This document shows, one piece after another, positions 16,627-25,342 of a DNA stretch of 64,000 nt. The translations under genes were made by a program, and so were the position numbers. The stretch lies in NCBI RefSeq assembly GCF_035207705.1, contig NZ_CP128187.1, positions 620,001 through 684,000 on the forward strand, read 5' to 3'. The notes beneath the pieces are model-generated. The model saw only the letters and a program-made list of their open reading frames with translations. It did no database searches and was not told the origin of the DNA. This stretch comes from Maribacter sp. BPC-D8. GTDB lineage: Bacteria; Bacteroidota; Bacteroidia; Flavobacteriales; Flavobacteriaceae. Each line of letters starts with the position of its first letter. Within the stretch, counting starts at the first letter, position 1.

Positions 16627-16881
16627 ATGGAGACAAACGAAATATTAAGAAATCAAATTTTTGAAATAATAAAAAATCAACTTAAGGATAACAATCCTCC
16701 TGAAACAAAAATCACATTGGATAGATTGCGGGGTCAGGGATTTGATGATTCTCAAGCTAGACAAATGATAGGACAATGTATATCTGTTGAATTATTTCAA
16801 ATTATGAAAACCAATAAACCATTTAATAATGCCAGATATATTGAGAATTTACAAAAAATCCCAAAAGAGCCATTTGAATAG
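16627..16881 (+). CDS. Conserved small hypothetical protein
   Basis: An 84-residue helical protein (NQIFEIIKNQLKDNNPPETKITLDRL, then ARQMIGQCISVELFQIM, and NARYIENLQKIPKEPFE). I recognise the pattern of a small protein common in Bacteroidota and Firmicutes but cannot name its function. In relatives it is often followed by a second small gene starting MKIxLTEEQYK. Here that second gene is only a fragment three bases downstream. Confidence 0.65.
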   Translation: METNEILRNQIFEIIKNQLKDNNPPETKITLDRLRGQGFDDSQARQMIGQCISVELFQIMKTNKPFNNARYIENLQKIPKEPFE

Positions 16882-16884
16882 GAT

Positions 16885-16932
16885 ATGAAAATAGAATTGA
16901 CAGAAGAGCAATATAAAACTAGAAACTATTAA
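16885..16932 (+). pseudogene. Truncated remnant of a small conserved gene
   Basis: Twelve codons (MKIELTEEQYKT) match the start of a small protein that usually follows the 84-residue gene. The frame then changes to RNY and stops. The rest of the gene is missing, and 75 bases later a junction repeat (copy E) begins. A deletion or cassette insertion may have cut it. Confidence 0.45.
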
Positions 16933-17010
16933 ATAGCAGTTCTTATAGTGTTAGGCTATTGCGGGTTCTAAACTGGCAGAATCCATAACGAGAAAAAATA
17001 AAACACTAAG

Positions 17011-17105
17011 CCTAATACAACTTAAACGTAATGTAGACTTAAGGGCAAAACTAATAGGTCTGTGTATATTTATGCTACATTTCAAATACTAACGTTGTAT
17101 GCCAT
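17011..17105 (+). repeat. Cassette junction repeat E (short form)
   Basis: Opens with CCTAATACAAC, then TTAAACGTAATGTAGA, which aligns with copy C, and the core GGTCTGTGTATATTTAT at 17058-17074. It closes with ATACTAACGTTGTATGCCAT, where GTTGTATGCCAT (17094-17105) would be the start of the next cassette. The long structured right half of copies A-C is missing. No complementary ATGGCATACAAC is found downstream. Confidence 0.55.
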
Positions 17106-17109
17106 TGAT

Positions 17110-18624
17110 ATGAAAATTCTGATAAACAAAATACCTTTACTTTTTTTATTACTTCTTCATGTAACCGTTTTCTCTCAAAATCAAGAATCTGTTTATCAAG
17201 AAGTAGAAGAGATGATATCTAAAGAGGATAACTTCTTTAAAAATATAGATACCAAATTCAGCTCAAATGAACTCATAGGAAATATAATAGCAGATGAATA
17301 TGAAGGGGAGTCACCTGAAGAACAAATATATTTTATAAACGATAAATACTATTTAAAAATAGATCAAAACGAAGAAAAAGTTTTAGGTACTTATAAATTT
17401 AAAGTACTTAAAAATATTCCATTAATTATACTCTTGGGGCCTAATGGAGAAAGGTCTACAAATTATGAAGGCATAATTGTTAAAAAAGATAATCAAAAAT
17501 ATAAAGTAGATTGGAATCATCATGATAATTATATTTATAAGGTCATTGAAAACGACGATAGAAATATTTTGTATTCAGTTGATTATGATTTAGTTAAAGA
17601 TTTTAATTTTAACAACTCTAATATTAGTTTTGACATACTAAATTCTAAAATAGGTGTCAAATTAAAAGAAGAAAAAATTATTGATAATGTCTGCGATTCC
17701 TTAAATATATATGGAAATATAGCAACAATTTTCAATTCAGGAAAAATTTCAATTTATAATTTAAATGGGAAATTACTTTCTAAAAACCTGAAAACAGTTT
17801 ATCAATACTCAACCTTATACCATCAGGTTATTGATTCTAAAAATAAGATGTTTTTTATAGATTCTTTAGGGAATAAATATAATAAACCTGAAAAATATAG
17901 AACAATGTGGGGTAATGATAGTGATAAAAACAGAACAGTAACTTATCATTCTCATAAGAATAAAGTTTTGAAGGTAATTCATGAATCATTCAGCCTAAAT
18001 GCATATAAAGAACCATTAAATTTTGACGAATTTGGTAGTTTAAATCATAAAATGTATCAACTTCAAACAGATGCACGAACCTACGATAAAGAAAAAAAAA
18101 TATTAACTATAGATGATTTAGAGAATATCGTTCAAGAAAAAAATGTTGAAGAATTACTTTTTCTAAAAAAGATCTTAAAAGAGGAAGAATATAGGAGAGA
18201 GATAACATATTATCTTTTATCTGATTTCACCAATACTATTATAGTGTTGCCTAAAGGTTCTAAAAAAGTAAAATTTATTAATAATAGTACTTCGAAAATA
18301 AGTGCTGAAGATTACTGGTATTATATCAGTTTTTACAAGCCATTAGCACCGAGCTATATAATCGTAAAAAAATCAGGTAAGTTTGGAGTTTGGGATTTAG
18401 AAAAAGAAAAATGTATAATCTCTTTTGACTACAAAAGCATTGAACCAAAAAAAGGAACTCACTTACTATTAAGTAAAAATAATTTGGTCACTTATTATCC
18501 TTATATCGGTTTAATACCTAAATACAAGTATTTAAGTGATTATAATGAATACTATGCCCGATTTGAATACCCGGATGGTAAAAAAGGATGGGTAAATAGA
18601 AAAGGAATTGAATATTTTGATTAA
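17110..18624 (+). CDS. Exported WG-repeat-containing protein
   Basis: Starts at ATG 17110, giving the signal peptide MKILINKIPLLFLLLLHVTVFSQ; an upstream GTG at 17062 lies inside repeat E. The mature protein of about 480 residues is mostly beta-rich and unrecognised. The C-terminal 100 residues hold WG-type repeats (GKFGVWDLEKEKCIISFDYKS and GKKGWVNRKGIEYFD), which are common in exported Bacteroidota proteins of unknown role. The start lies 16 bases after the repeat boundary. The next gene begins just after the stop. Confidence 0.7.
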   Translation: MKILINKIPLLFLLLLHVTVFSQNQESVYQEVEEMISKEDNFFKNIDTKFSSNELIGNIIADEYEGESPEEQIYFINDKYYLKIDQNEEKVLGTYKFKVLKNIPLIILLGPNGERSTNYEGIIVKKDNQKYKVDWNHHDNYIYKVIENDDRNILYSVDYDLVKDFNFNNSNISFDILNSKIGVKLKEEKIIDNVCDSLNIYGNIATIFNSGKISIYNLNGKLLSKNLKTVYQYSTLYHQVIDSKNKMFFIDSLGNKYNKPEKYRTMWGNDSDKNRTVTYHSHKNKVLKVIHESFSLNAYKEPLNFDEFGSLNHKMYQLQTDARTYDKEKKILTIDDLENIVQEKNVEELLFLKKILKEEEYRREITYYLLSDFTNTIIVLPKGSKKVKFINNSTSKISAEDYWYYISFYKPLAPSYIIVKKSGKFGVWDLEKEKCIISFDYKSIEPKKGTHLLLSKNNLVTYYPYIGLIPKYKYLSDYNEYYARFEYPDGKKGWVNRKGIEYFD

Positions 18625-18631
18625 AAAAAAC

Positions 18632-19450
18632 ATGATTAAACTTTCGACAGAATTTGACCAGGAAAATGAAAACCAGTTTTATTGGACAGACGGTGAAAAT
18701 GTTTTTCATAGAGGAACAGAAATAGCAGGAGCTGACCTTAATACTTTCGAACACTTCTATGGTATTTGGGCTAAAGACAAAAAAACGTGTTATTCTGGCG
18801 CTACAAGAATTAATAGCGCTGATGCAGAAACGTTCAAAGCATTAAATTTCACTTACGCTAAGGATAAGAACAATGTATATAGTTTAGTGGGTAAAATTAA
18901 AGATGCAGATCCCTCTTCTTTTGAAATCTGTGATGACGGCAAACACTCGCTAGGTAAATCAGTAGAATGGGTTGATAAAAAAATGTTTTTATACGACGAA
19001 TCTTATGTTCCGTATGGTTATGGCAAAGATGTAAACCATGTGTATTACTATAACTTCAGCGGTAAAACTAAAATCGTAAAAAAGGCAGACACGAATACAT
19101 TTGTTTCATTGAACGATAGTAAGTATGGTATCGATGAAAATAACGTGTTCTATGGTTTTGCTGCTATTCCGAAAGCAAACCCTAAAACATGGAAAAAATT
19201 AAAAGAGAAGCATTTTTTTTATTCAAGAGATGGAAATAAAATATTCTATCTCAATCGCTTAATTAAAGATGCTGATGCAGAATCTTTTGAAGTAGTTGAA
19301 ACCCCAATAATAACAGGCACTCCGCCACAATTGGGAAAAGATAAAATATCAGGATTTAGTAATGACGATAGAATAAGTTTTGATGAACTTCAAGAAGAAA
19401 TAGACTACCGAGTTGATTATTATAATAAAATAACCGAGAAATTAAAATAA
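18632..19450 (+). CDS. DKNYY-family protein
   Basis: A 272-residue protein; ATG 18632 is preferred over TTG 18608, which overlaps the previous gene. It contains at least five DKNYY-type repeats, with YAKDKNNVYSLVGKIKDADPSSFE as a good example, then GKDVNHVYYYN and DGNKIFYLNRLIKDADAESFE. The family is widespread beside WG and immunity-type genes; its function is unknown. No signal peptide is seen. Only seven bases separate it from the WG gene, so the two are likely co-expressed. Confidence 0.75.
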   Translation: MIKLSTEFDQENENQFYWTDGENVFHRGTEIAGADLNTFEHFYGIWAKDKKTCYSGATRINSADAETFKALNFTYAKDKNNVYSLVGKIKDADPSSFEICDDGKHSLGKSVEWVDKKMFLYDESYVPYGYGKDVNHVYYYNFSGKTKIVKKADTNTFVSLNDSKYGIDENNVFYGFAAIPKANPKTWKKLKEKHFFYSRDGNKIFYLNRLIKDADAESFEVVETPIITGTPPQLGKDKISGFSNDDRISFDELQEEIDYRVDYYNKITEKLK

Positions 19451-19700
19451 TACTTAAAAGGGTAACATAACCTAATTACAAATAACCAAATAATAGATAG
19501 CACTTATAAATCGAAAGCAAGTTAGTTTTCTACTACTTTCTTTTATATGATGCCCTTAAATTTTCATCAATACTGCACCTTAAATCAATGGCTAAACCTT
19601 TCCTTTTTTATCAAAGCAAACGAATAGGAAAATTAGCTATAACCGATGTTCATTATCTTGCATTTGATATTGATTTTAAAAATTTACTTTAGAATATAAA

Positions 19701-20636
19701 ATGAAAATAAGCATAGTGATAATAGCCTTGTTGCTGATTGTGGCTTCATGCAAAAAAGATAGCTTAACTTTTGAAGTCGCTAATAGTCAAACGATTCAAA
19801 ATTTACCAAGTGGTTCGGGTATCGTTGCTATAGAAAGCGGTTTTTATGCGATTGGTGATGATTCTCCGTTTTTGTACCTCATAAATACTGAAGATGAAAT
19901 CATTTCTAAAACACCAATATATGCAACGGAAAATGTAGCGAATGGAAGAATTGTAAAAGAAGACAAGCCAGATTTTGAATCATTAGAAGTGATTACTGAA
20001 AATGAATTGATCGGCTTTGGTTCGGGTTCAAAATCACCTAAAAGAGATATTTTTTTACACATTTTCTTAGAAAGTGAAATTAGAGTTAAGACTTATAATA
20101 TTTCTGATTTCTATAATAATTTAAGAAAATTGAAAGTAATGGAAAATGAAGACCTTAATATAGAAGCTGTAGCTTTTCAAAAAGGTCAAATCTATCTTTT
20201 TAATCGTGGCAAGAATTTAATTTTCAACTTTGTTTACAAAGACTTTCTGGCATATATAAAAGATTCAATTTCTTTTCCTAAGCCAATAATAACTGAATTT
20301 CACTTACCAAAGATAAACGGAGTTGAATCGGGATTTTCTGGAGCTACCATTTTAAAAGAAGAATCAAAGATTCTATTTACCTCGTCAGTAGAAAACACAA
20401 CCAATGCTTATGATGATGGAGAAATATTAGGTAGTTTTATTGGTACAATTGATATGGAGGCTGCTAACGTTTTAAATTCATATGAAGCAGTTATTATACC
20501 GAATATAGAGAACCCCTTAAAGGTAGAATCTGTAGCAATAGTAGATAAAATAGAACCTGGGGAATATAAAGTGGTGCTTATAACAGATGATGATAAAGGA
20601 AATTCTATTAAAATTGACGGTCTAATCGAGTGGTAA
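19701..20636 (+). CDS. Lipoprotein, DUF6929-like beta-propeller
   Basis: A 311-residue lipoprotein with lipobox LLIVASC (Cys17). The mature part begins with SGSGIVAIESGFYAIGDDSPFLYLINTEDE and repeats blade-like strands (DFESLEVITENELIGFGSGS, LNIEAVAFQKGQIYLFNRG, VESVAIVDKIEPGEYKVVLITDDD). This resembles the DUF6929 group of putative beta-propellers. No catalytic residues are evident. It is followed after 16 bases by the DUF1963 gene. Confidence 0.65.
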   Translation: MKISIVIIALLLIVASCKKDSLTFEVANSQTIQNLPSGSGIVAIESGFYAIGDDSPFLYLINTEDEIISKTPIYATENVANGRIVKEDKPDFESLEVITENELIGFGSGSKSPKRDIFLHIFLESEIRVKTYNISDFYNNLRKLKVMENEDLNIEAVAFQKGQIYLFNRGKNLIFNFVYKDFLAYIKDSISFPKPIITEFHLPKINGVESGFSGATILKEESKILFTSSVENTTNAYDDGEILGSFIGTIDMEAANVLNSYEAVIIPNIENPLKVESVAIVDKIEPGEYKVVLITDDDKGNSIKIDGLIEW

Positions 20637-20652
20637 TTTAAATAAAACAAAA

Positions 20653-21348
20653 TTGACGATTAAAGATATAAAGGACAAAATTTCTAAAGACGCTACAGTT
20701 TTTAAAGTAGGTGGGTTTAGACCAGAAAACACAATTGAAGAAAGTTGGATAGGGAAGGTTACTGCGTATAAGTCTGATGAAACAATTCCGACCGATAAGA
20801 ACGGAGAATTGATGCTCCCATTGGCTCAAATTTATATTCCGAATCTACCTTTTATTCATCCGAACTTATCGAAAACAAAAATACTAACGGTTTTTATCTC
20901 AAATGAATATCCAGAATGTTTTGAGAAAATGGGCGAAAATTGGGTCATCAGAGAATATGAAAATTTAGATAATATTTCGATTAAAGAATTATCAAATCCC
21001 AAATCGTTTATAAAACCGTTTCCTTTAAAAGCTGAAATAAATAAAGATTGCCCCCTGTGGGATGGTGGTGGTTTATCATCTGAAATGGAAGAGTTAATTA
21101 ATGGGCTTGAAGATAGTGGGGAAATTGATAGTTACTATGACATAGCAGATTTTCACCAAAAGGAGCATAAAATGGGTGGATTTCCGTCATTTTGCCAATC
21201 AGGAATTGATTTTGGAGAAGGATTTGAGTTTGTATTGCAAATTACGTCTGATCAAAAAATCAACTTAAATGTAATAGACAGCGGTAGTTTAATGTTTGCG
21301 AAAAATGACCAAACTAATGAATGGAGTTTTTATTATGACTTTTACTAG
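20653..21348 (+). CDS. DUF1963 (YwqG-like) protein
   Basis: A 231-residue soluble protein with a TTG start. The YwqG-like features are the block GELMLPLAQIYIPNLPF, KILTVFISNEYP, and the Gly-rich HKMGGFPSFCQSGIDFGEGFEFVLQI, with the final D-rich FAKNDQTNEWSFYYD. DUF1963 proteins often occur in polymorphic toxin loci and are candidate immunity proteins. The neighbours here (lipoprotein, DUF4259) are on the same strand. Confidence 0.75.
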   Translation: MTIKDIKDKISKDATVFKVGGFRPENTIEESWIGKVTAYKSDETIPTDKNGELMLPLAQIYIPNLPFIHPNLSKTKILTVFISNEYPECFEKMGENWVIREYENLDNISIKELSNPKSFIKPFPLKAEINKDCPLWDGGGLSSEMEELINGLEDSGEIDSYYDIADFHQKEHKMGGFPSFCQSGIDFGEGFEFVLQITSDQKINLNVIDSGSLMFAKNDQTNEWSFYYDFY

Positions 21349-21422
21349 CAACTATCTACAGAAGCATATATGAAAATTACGATTAAGTTATTATAAATTT
21401 AGCACCTAGAGATAAAGCATAA

Positions 21423-22358
21423 ATGGGAACTTGGAATTCAGAAATTTTTGGAAATGATACTTCATGTGAAGTTCAAGAATATTTTTATGAAAAATATAAT
21501 TTAGGGCTTGAGCCAGACGAGATATCTAAGTTAATCACGCAAAAGTTCAATTACAGTCTTAATGATTTTGAAGACAAGAACAATGTACTTTTTGCTTTGG
21601 GCTTTTGTTTGTGGGAAACAAAAAGTTTACGAACACCCGAACTAAATGAAATAGAATCTATCATTGAAAGAGGAGAAGATTTGAAAATTTTGAAAGGATT
21701 AAATGCTACCGATGACTTTTTAAATGAACGGCAAAAGTATTTGGTTAAATTTCTAAAGAAAATCAGTGTTGAGAAATCTAATCCAAAAAAACGAAAAAAA
21801 CCACCAAAAGAAATCAATGAAATTATACAAACAGGTAGTTGTTTAAGTTTTGAGTATGAAAAAGGCACTTATGGTGGTATTATAGTTATTGACAGCGAGT
21901 ATTTTAATAATAGAGGTGAATTAAGGTTTGCACTAACAAACATTTATCAGAAAGAAATACCGGACTTTAATACATTTTTAAAAGCAAAAATCAGAAAATT
22001 TAGTTGGGAAACCGTTTATGGGCAGGCAAATAGAAAAGCTGCATTTGAAGACAAAACGGCTAGAATATGGACTTATCCATTATCTTATGAAAAATCAAAA
22101 GAAAGAGAGCAATATTTTTCATTTAACAACACGTTTTTTAAAGTCTGCGGGCAACTGCCCACTTTTACGCAATGTTTGTTAGGTACCTCTGGTATTAGAG
22201 TTGAATATAAGAAGGAGTATAGTGATTTTGAAAATTCATTAATAGAAGAACTATTGTATTTAACAGATTTAGATGACGAACAAGCGGCATCATTTTCTGA
22301 AGAAAATATTGAAGAGTTAAATCTGTTGTTAATTAACAAAAGCACCACTAAAAAGTGA
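21423..22358 (+). CDS. DUF4259-domain protein
   Basis: A 311-residue soluble protein. The opening MGTWNSEIFGNDTSCEVQEYF is the signature start of DUF4259 (usually MGTWGSGxFDND). Residues 140-280 form a second, basic and aromatic segment (SCLSFEYEKGTYGGIIVIDSEYF). DUF4259 is another family found among immunity-type genes. It ends at a terminator shared with the convergent azoreductase. Confidence 0.75.
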   Translation: MGTWNSEIFGNDTSCEVQEYFYEKYNLGLEPDEISKLITQKFNYSLNDFEDKNNVLFALGFCLWETKSLRTPELNEIESIIERGEDLKILKGLNATDDFLNERQKYLVKFLKKISVEKSNPKKRKKPPKEINEIIQTGSCLSFEYEKGTYGGIIVIDSEYFNNRGELRFALTNIYQKEIPDFNTFLKAKIRKFSWETVYGQANRKAAFEDKTARIWTYPLSYEKSKEREQYFSFNNTFFKVCGQLPTFTQCLLGTSGIRVEYKKEYSDFENSLIEELLYLTDLDDEQAASFSEENIEELNLLLINKSTTKK

Positions 22359-22370
22359 TGCCTTTTATTT
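22337..22370. terminator. Bidirectional terminator
   Basis: AAAAGCACCACT / AGTGATGCCTTTT pair with AAAA in the loop and have A and T runs on either side. It lies between the convergent DUF4259 and azoreductase genes. Confidence 0.65.
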
Positions 22371-22380
22371 TAATTTCTGT

Positions 22381-22995
22381 TTAATACCAGGTATTACTTA
22401 CGGTTTTAATTTCTTCTTTAGCATCTGCTATCATTTGCTCAGATTTATCGGCATATTGTATCATTCCAAACTTATTAATAGCTTCAGCCGAAATTCCCAT
22501 AAAATTAAAAGCTGTCATTAAAAAAGGAGTTGCAAAATTTACACTTTTGTAAGGTTCTATTGAAAAATCACTGCCACTTGTCATTAAAACCAAAGCTTTA
22601 GTGTTTTTACACAATCCTTTAATACCAGTATCTGTATAAGTAAAAGTCTTACCAGATTGTATTACAGCATCAAACCAAGCCTTTACTGTTGCAGGTATTG
22701 AGAAGTTATGCATAGGGCAGGCTAAAACAACAAAATCTGTTTCAAGCAATTGTTGCATCATTCTGTCATTCTTAGCTAAAATATTTTGCTGTTCATCACT
22801 AAGTTCTACTCCACCAAAATTTCTATTTACATAAAGGTTTAAATGCTCTTTTAATAATAGATCTGGTGCTTCTTCTGCTAGGTCAACAAATGTTATTTCT
22901 GTTTTATCTTGATTGTTTTCTATAAAAAAATCAAGCATTTTTTTTGTATTAGAGTTTTCTCTAGGGGTATAGCTAATTACTAATGTCTTTTTCAT
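22381..22995 (-). CDS. azoR: FMN-dependent NADH-azoreductase / quinone reductase
   Basis: A flavodoxin-like fold protein of about 204 residues starting MKKTLVISYTPRENSNTKKML at 22995, preferred over the upstream 23019 start. The N-terminal phosphate-binding loop, the block LACPMHNFSIPATVKAWFDAVIQSGKTF and the MTSGSDF segment match the AzoR family. These enzymes reduce quinones and azo compounds by two electrons using NAD(P)H. It is divergent from an HxlR regulator with a long palindrome between, the classical YodB-AzoR type layout for quinone and thiol stress. Confidence 0.85.
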   Translation of the reverse strand: MKKTLVISYTPRENSNTKKMLDFFIENNQDKTEITFVDLAEEAPDLLLKEHLNLYVNRNFGGVELSDEQQNILAKNDRMMQQLLETDFVVLACPMHNFSIPATVKAWFDAVIQSGKTFTYTDTGIKGLCKNTKALVLMTSGSDFSIEPYKSVNFATPFLMTAFNFMGISAEAINKFGMIQYADKSEQMIADAKEEIKTVSNTWY

Positions 22996-23041
22996 TTCTA
23001 GTTTTATTGTAGCATGCAAATTTATAGTAAATTTGATATAT

Positions 23042-23079
23042 AAAGTATACCGCTATACTATAGTATAGCGGTATACTTT
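23042..23079. promoter_or_regulatory. 38-bp perfect palindrome, likely HxlR operator
   Basis: The left arm AAAGTATACCGCTATACTA (23042-23060) is the exact reverse complement of TAGTATAGCGGTATACTTT (23061-23079). Another half-site, CGTATAGC, follows. It lies between the divergent azoreductase and HxlR genes. HxlR proteins bind as dimers to inverted repeats, so this probably controls both genes. The central ACTATAGT also resembles the AT-rich YodB-type half-sites. Confidence 0.75.
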
Positions 23080-23110
23080 CGTATAGCATTTTTTAAAAAC
23101 GTGTTCAAAG

Positions 23111-23476
23111 ATGGATGTAAATAAGAATAAAGGAGATGGTTACACTCCAACAGAATGTAAAAAGTTTATTCTACCGGTAAGAGATGTGATCGACATAGTT
23201 GGTGGAAAATGGAGATTACCAATTATAATAGCACTTTCATTTAAAATACAACGTTTTAAAGAATTAGAAAGACAAATTGAAGGAATAACTCCAAGAATGC
23301 TATCAAAAGAATTAAAGGAGTTAGAGGTAAACGGATTGGTCAATAGAGAAGTGTTTGGCACTATGCCAGTGTCTGTTCAGTATTGCCTTACTGATTATGG
23401 TAAATCATTAGATAAGGTAATTGAGACTATGAGAGATTGGGGCTTAGCCCATAGAAGTAAAATAATAAATGAGTAA
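23111..23476 (+). CDS. HxlR-family transcriptional regulator
   Basis: A 121-residue winged-helix protein. The core GGKWRLPIIIAL...FKELERQIEGITPRMLSKELKELEVNGLVNREV is the HxlR DNA-binding domain, and YCLTDYGKSLDKVIETMRDWG forms the dimer helix. Cys16 in TPTECKKF sits where YodB/QsrR-type regulators have their redox-sensing cysteine. Together with the divergent azoreductase this suggests a quinone or disulfide sensor that represses the pair. Confidence 0.85.
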   Translation: MDVNKNKGDGYTPTECKKFILPVRDVIDIVGGKWRLPIIIALSFKIQRFKELERQIEGITPRMLSKELKELEVNGLVNREVFGTMPVSVQYCLTDYGKSLDKVIETMRDWGLAHRSKIINE

Positions 23477-23541
23477 AAAAATAACGTACATCAAATATTA
23501 CCTTTTACTAAACCGTTAAAATCAAATAACCAATAATAATT

Positions 23542-24405
23542 ATGAATAAACGATTAAACTCAGTACTAATTTTAACGCTCACACTTTTTATATTTAATAG
23601 CTGCGCTGAAGAAAAAATTAAACCAGAATCTGACTTAAAGAAAATGAGTATTTCTGGAAATGTAAAATCCATGAAAGAGACCAAATATACCTCTCTAGAA
23701 GATTTTAATAATGGTGTAGGAATGTCTGAATTAATTCATTTTGATGATGAAGGGTATAAAAAGGATATAGAATCTTTGGGCTCAGACGGTAGCTTATCTT
23801 ATAAAACTGAATTTACCTATAATGATAATCATAATTTAATAACAGAGCGGTCATTAAATTCAGATGATGAACCAATAAAAGAGATACGATATTCTTACGA
23901 TGAAAGAGGGCGATTACTAAAAGCTGATCACCCAAAAGATGAGGCATTTTATACACAGTTTACATATGAGTATGACGAAAAAGACAATTTGGTTTTGGAG
24001 CAGACTTACAATTCTGATAATACCTTAGATACAAAATCCACTTTTACGTATAATGAAAAAAATCAGCTAATAGAAGAAAATTGGTTCTATGCAGACGGTG
24101 CTTTATTTGTAACCTTAAAATCTAAATATGCAGGTTCAGGCAAGAAAAAATATGAGTCTAGGTACCGTAGTAATGGCAATTTATTTATGAGTATTGATTA
24201 TAATGAAAATGGTGACGAATCTGTAATATTGGATTATGACCCATACAGTCAGTCTGAAGTTCGAATTTCTACAGCAATGTATAAGATTGAATATGAGTAT
24301 GATGAATCTGGAAATTGGACTAACCAAAAAACACTAGAGAACAATACACCTAGTTATTTCATTGGAAGAGAGTTAGAATACCGTTCTCTACATTCTGTTA
24401 AATAG
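23542..24405 (+). CDS. YD/RHS-like repeat lipoprotein
   Basis: A 287-residue lipoprotein with lipobox FIFNSC (Cys20). The body has repeated tyrosine-aspartate motifs such as TEFTYNDNHNLITERSLN, IRYSYDERGRLLKAD, FTYEYDEKDNLVLEQTYN and STFTYNEKNQLIEENW, typical of RHS/YD-type beta-hairpin repeats. A small exported version may be a structural or ligand-binding protein; there is no toxin domain. A terminator follows at 24430. Confidence 0.7.
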   Translation: MNKRLNSVLILTLTLFIFNSCAEEKIKPESDLKKMSISGNVKSMKETKYTSLEDFNNGVGMSELIHFDDEGYKKDIESLGSDGSLSYKTEFTYNDNHNLITERSLNSDDEPIKEIRYSYDERGRLLKADHPKDEAFYTQFTYEYDEKDNLVLEQTYNSDNTLDTKSTFTYNEKNQLIEENWFYADGALFVTLKSKYAGSGKKKYESRYRSNGNLFMSIDYNENGDESVILDYDPYSQSEVRISTAMYKIEYEYDESGNWTNQKTLENNTPSYFIGRELEYRSLHSVK

Positions 24406-24429
24406 TACTTTTTAGTATAGTATATACAT

Positions 24430-24460
24430 AGAGCATCACTGAAAAGCGGTGCTCTTTTTG
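24430..24460 (+). terminator. Rho-independent terminator
   Basis: AGAGCATCACT-GAAA-AGCGGTGCTCT followed by TTTTTG. Ends the YD-repeat lipoprotein gene. Confidence 0.75.
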
Positions 24461-24607
24461 TGTTATTATACGATGGTATACCTAGTATATAGTAACTTGT
24501 TGTTTTATAATTCTATTAGCAACAACCAAAAACTGTAGTATTAAATCTATATGAAAGCATCAAACAATAAAGATTAATTTGATTAATAAGAATGAATATT
24601 TTAAAGA

Positions 24608-25216
24608 ATGATAGACATTAAACTTAAATCAGACATAATCATTCCTTTTGATAAGATTGGGGAAGATAGTTGGCTTGAAAAATCTAACTATATAATAAAA
24701 GAGCTTGCTGATTTTTGGGAAGATGAAATAGCAGAACCAATTGGTGTTGAGAGTATATTAGAGCTAGAAAAAAGGCTAGGAACTACTTTACCTGATAGCT
24801 TAAAATTGTTTTATCAAAATTTCGGAATTGCAGGAATAGGGGAGGTGTTGCAAGGTATAGATGAAATTGGTTGGATAAAAGATATATGGAAAGACCAACC
24901 TCAATACGGACCAGATTTTACAGCTGAGGATAAGAAATATTTACCTTTTTTAGTTTCTTTTAGTGATTATTTGGGCAATGGTAATATGTTTTGTTTTCAT
25001 AGCGAAACATTAGAAGTTTACTATTTTGATCACGATACACAACCATATTTGACAAAATTATTTGATGATGCAGGCGATTATTTAAAAGGGTGCTTGATCT
25101 CTTGTCAGTCAGATTTTTTTAATCAAGAAATCGGTCAAAAAACAGTCGATGCATGGTGCGAAGAAATTCTGGATGGAATTTATGGACATGATGTTGTTAG
25201 AAAGTGGAAGTATTAA
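24608..25216 (+). CDS. SMI1/KNR4 (SUKH) family protein
   Basis: A 202-residue soluble protein. Residues 45-150 match the SUKH domain: VESILELEKRLGTTLPDSLKLFYQNFG, then a middle region, and LPFLVSFSDYLGNGNMFCF, FDHDTQPYLTKLFDDAGDYLKGC. SUKH proteins are frequent immunity proteins against secreted nuclease or other toxins. No toxin is coded next to it. It is followed on the same strand by another unassigned soluble gene. Confidence 0.8.
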   Translation: MIDIKLKSDIIIPFDKIGEDSWLEKSNYIIKELADFWEDEIAEPIGVESILELEKRLGTTLPDSLKLFYQNFGIAGIGEVLQGIDEIGWIKDIWKDQPQYGPDFTAEDKKYLPFLVSFSDYLGNGNMFCFHSETLEVYYFDHDTQPYLTKLFDDAGDYLKGCLISCQSDFFNQEIGQKTVDAWCEEILDGIYGHDVVRKWKY

Positions 25217-25342
25217 AAATCTAATACAAACATTATATACCTGCTTTAAGCGTTAACATAGATATATGAGTTAATAGGCAGGTAATAGATTTTAAATATT
25301 ACGTCAATAAGAATATTAATAATAAACCATAAAAATAAAAAT

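Noticed and set aside
19588..19692. A 34-residue ORF before the DUF6929-like gene
   Set aside because: No family or signal features; could be a gene fragment but cannot be supported.
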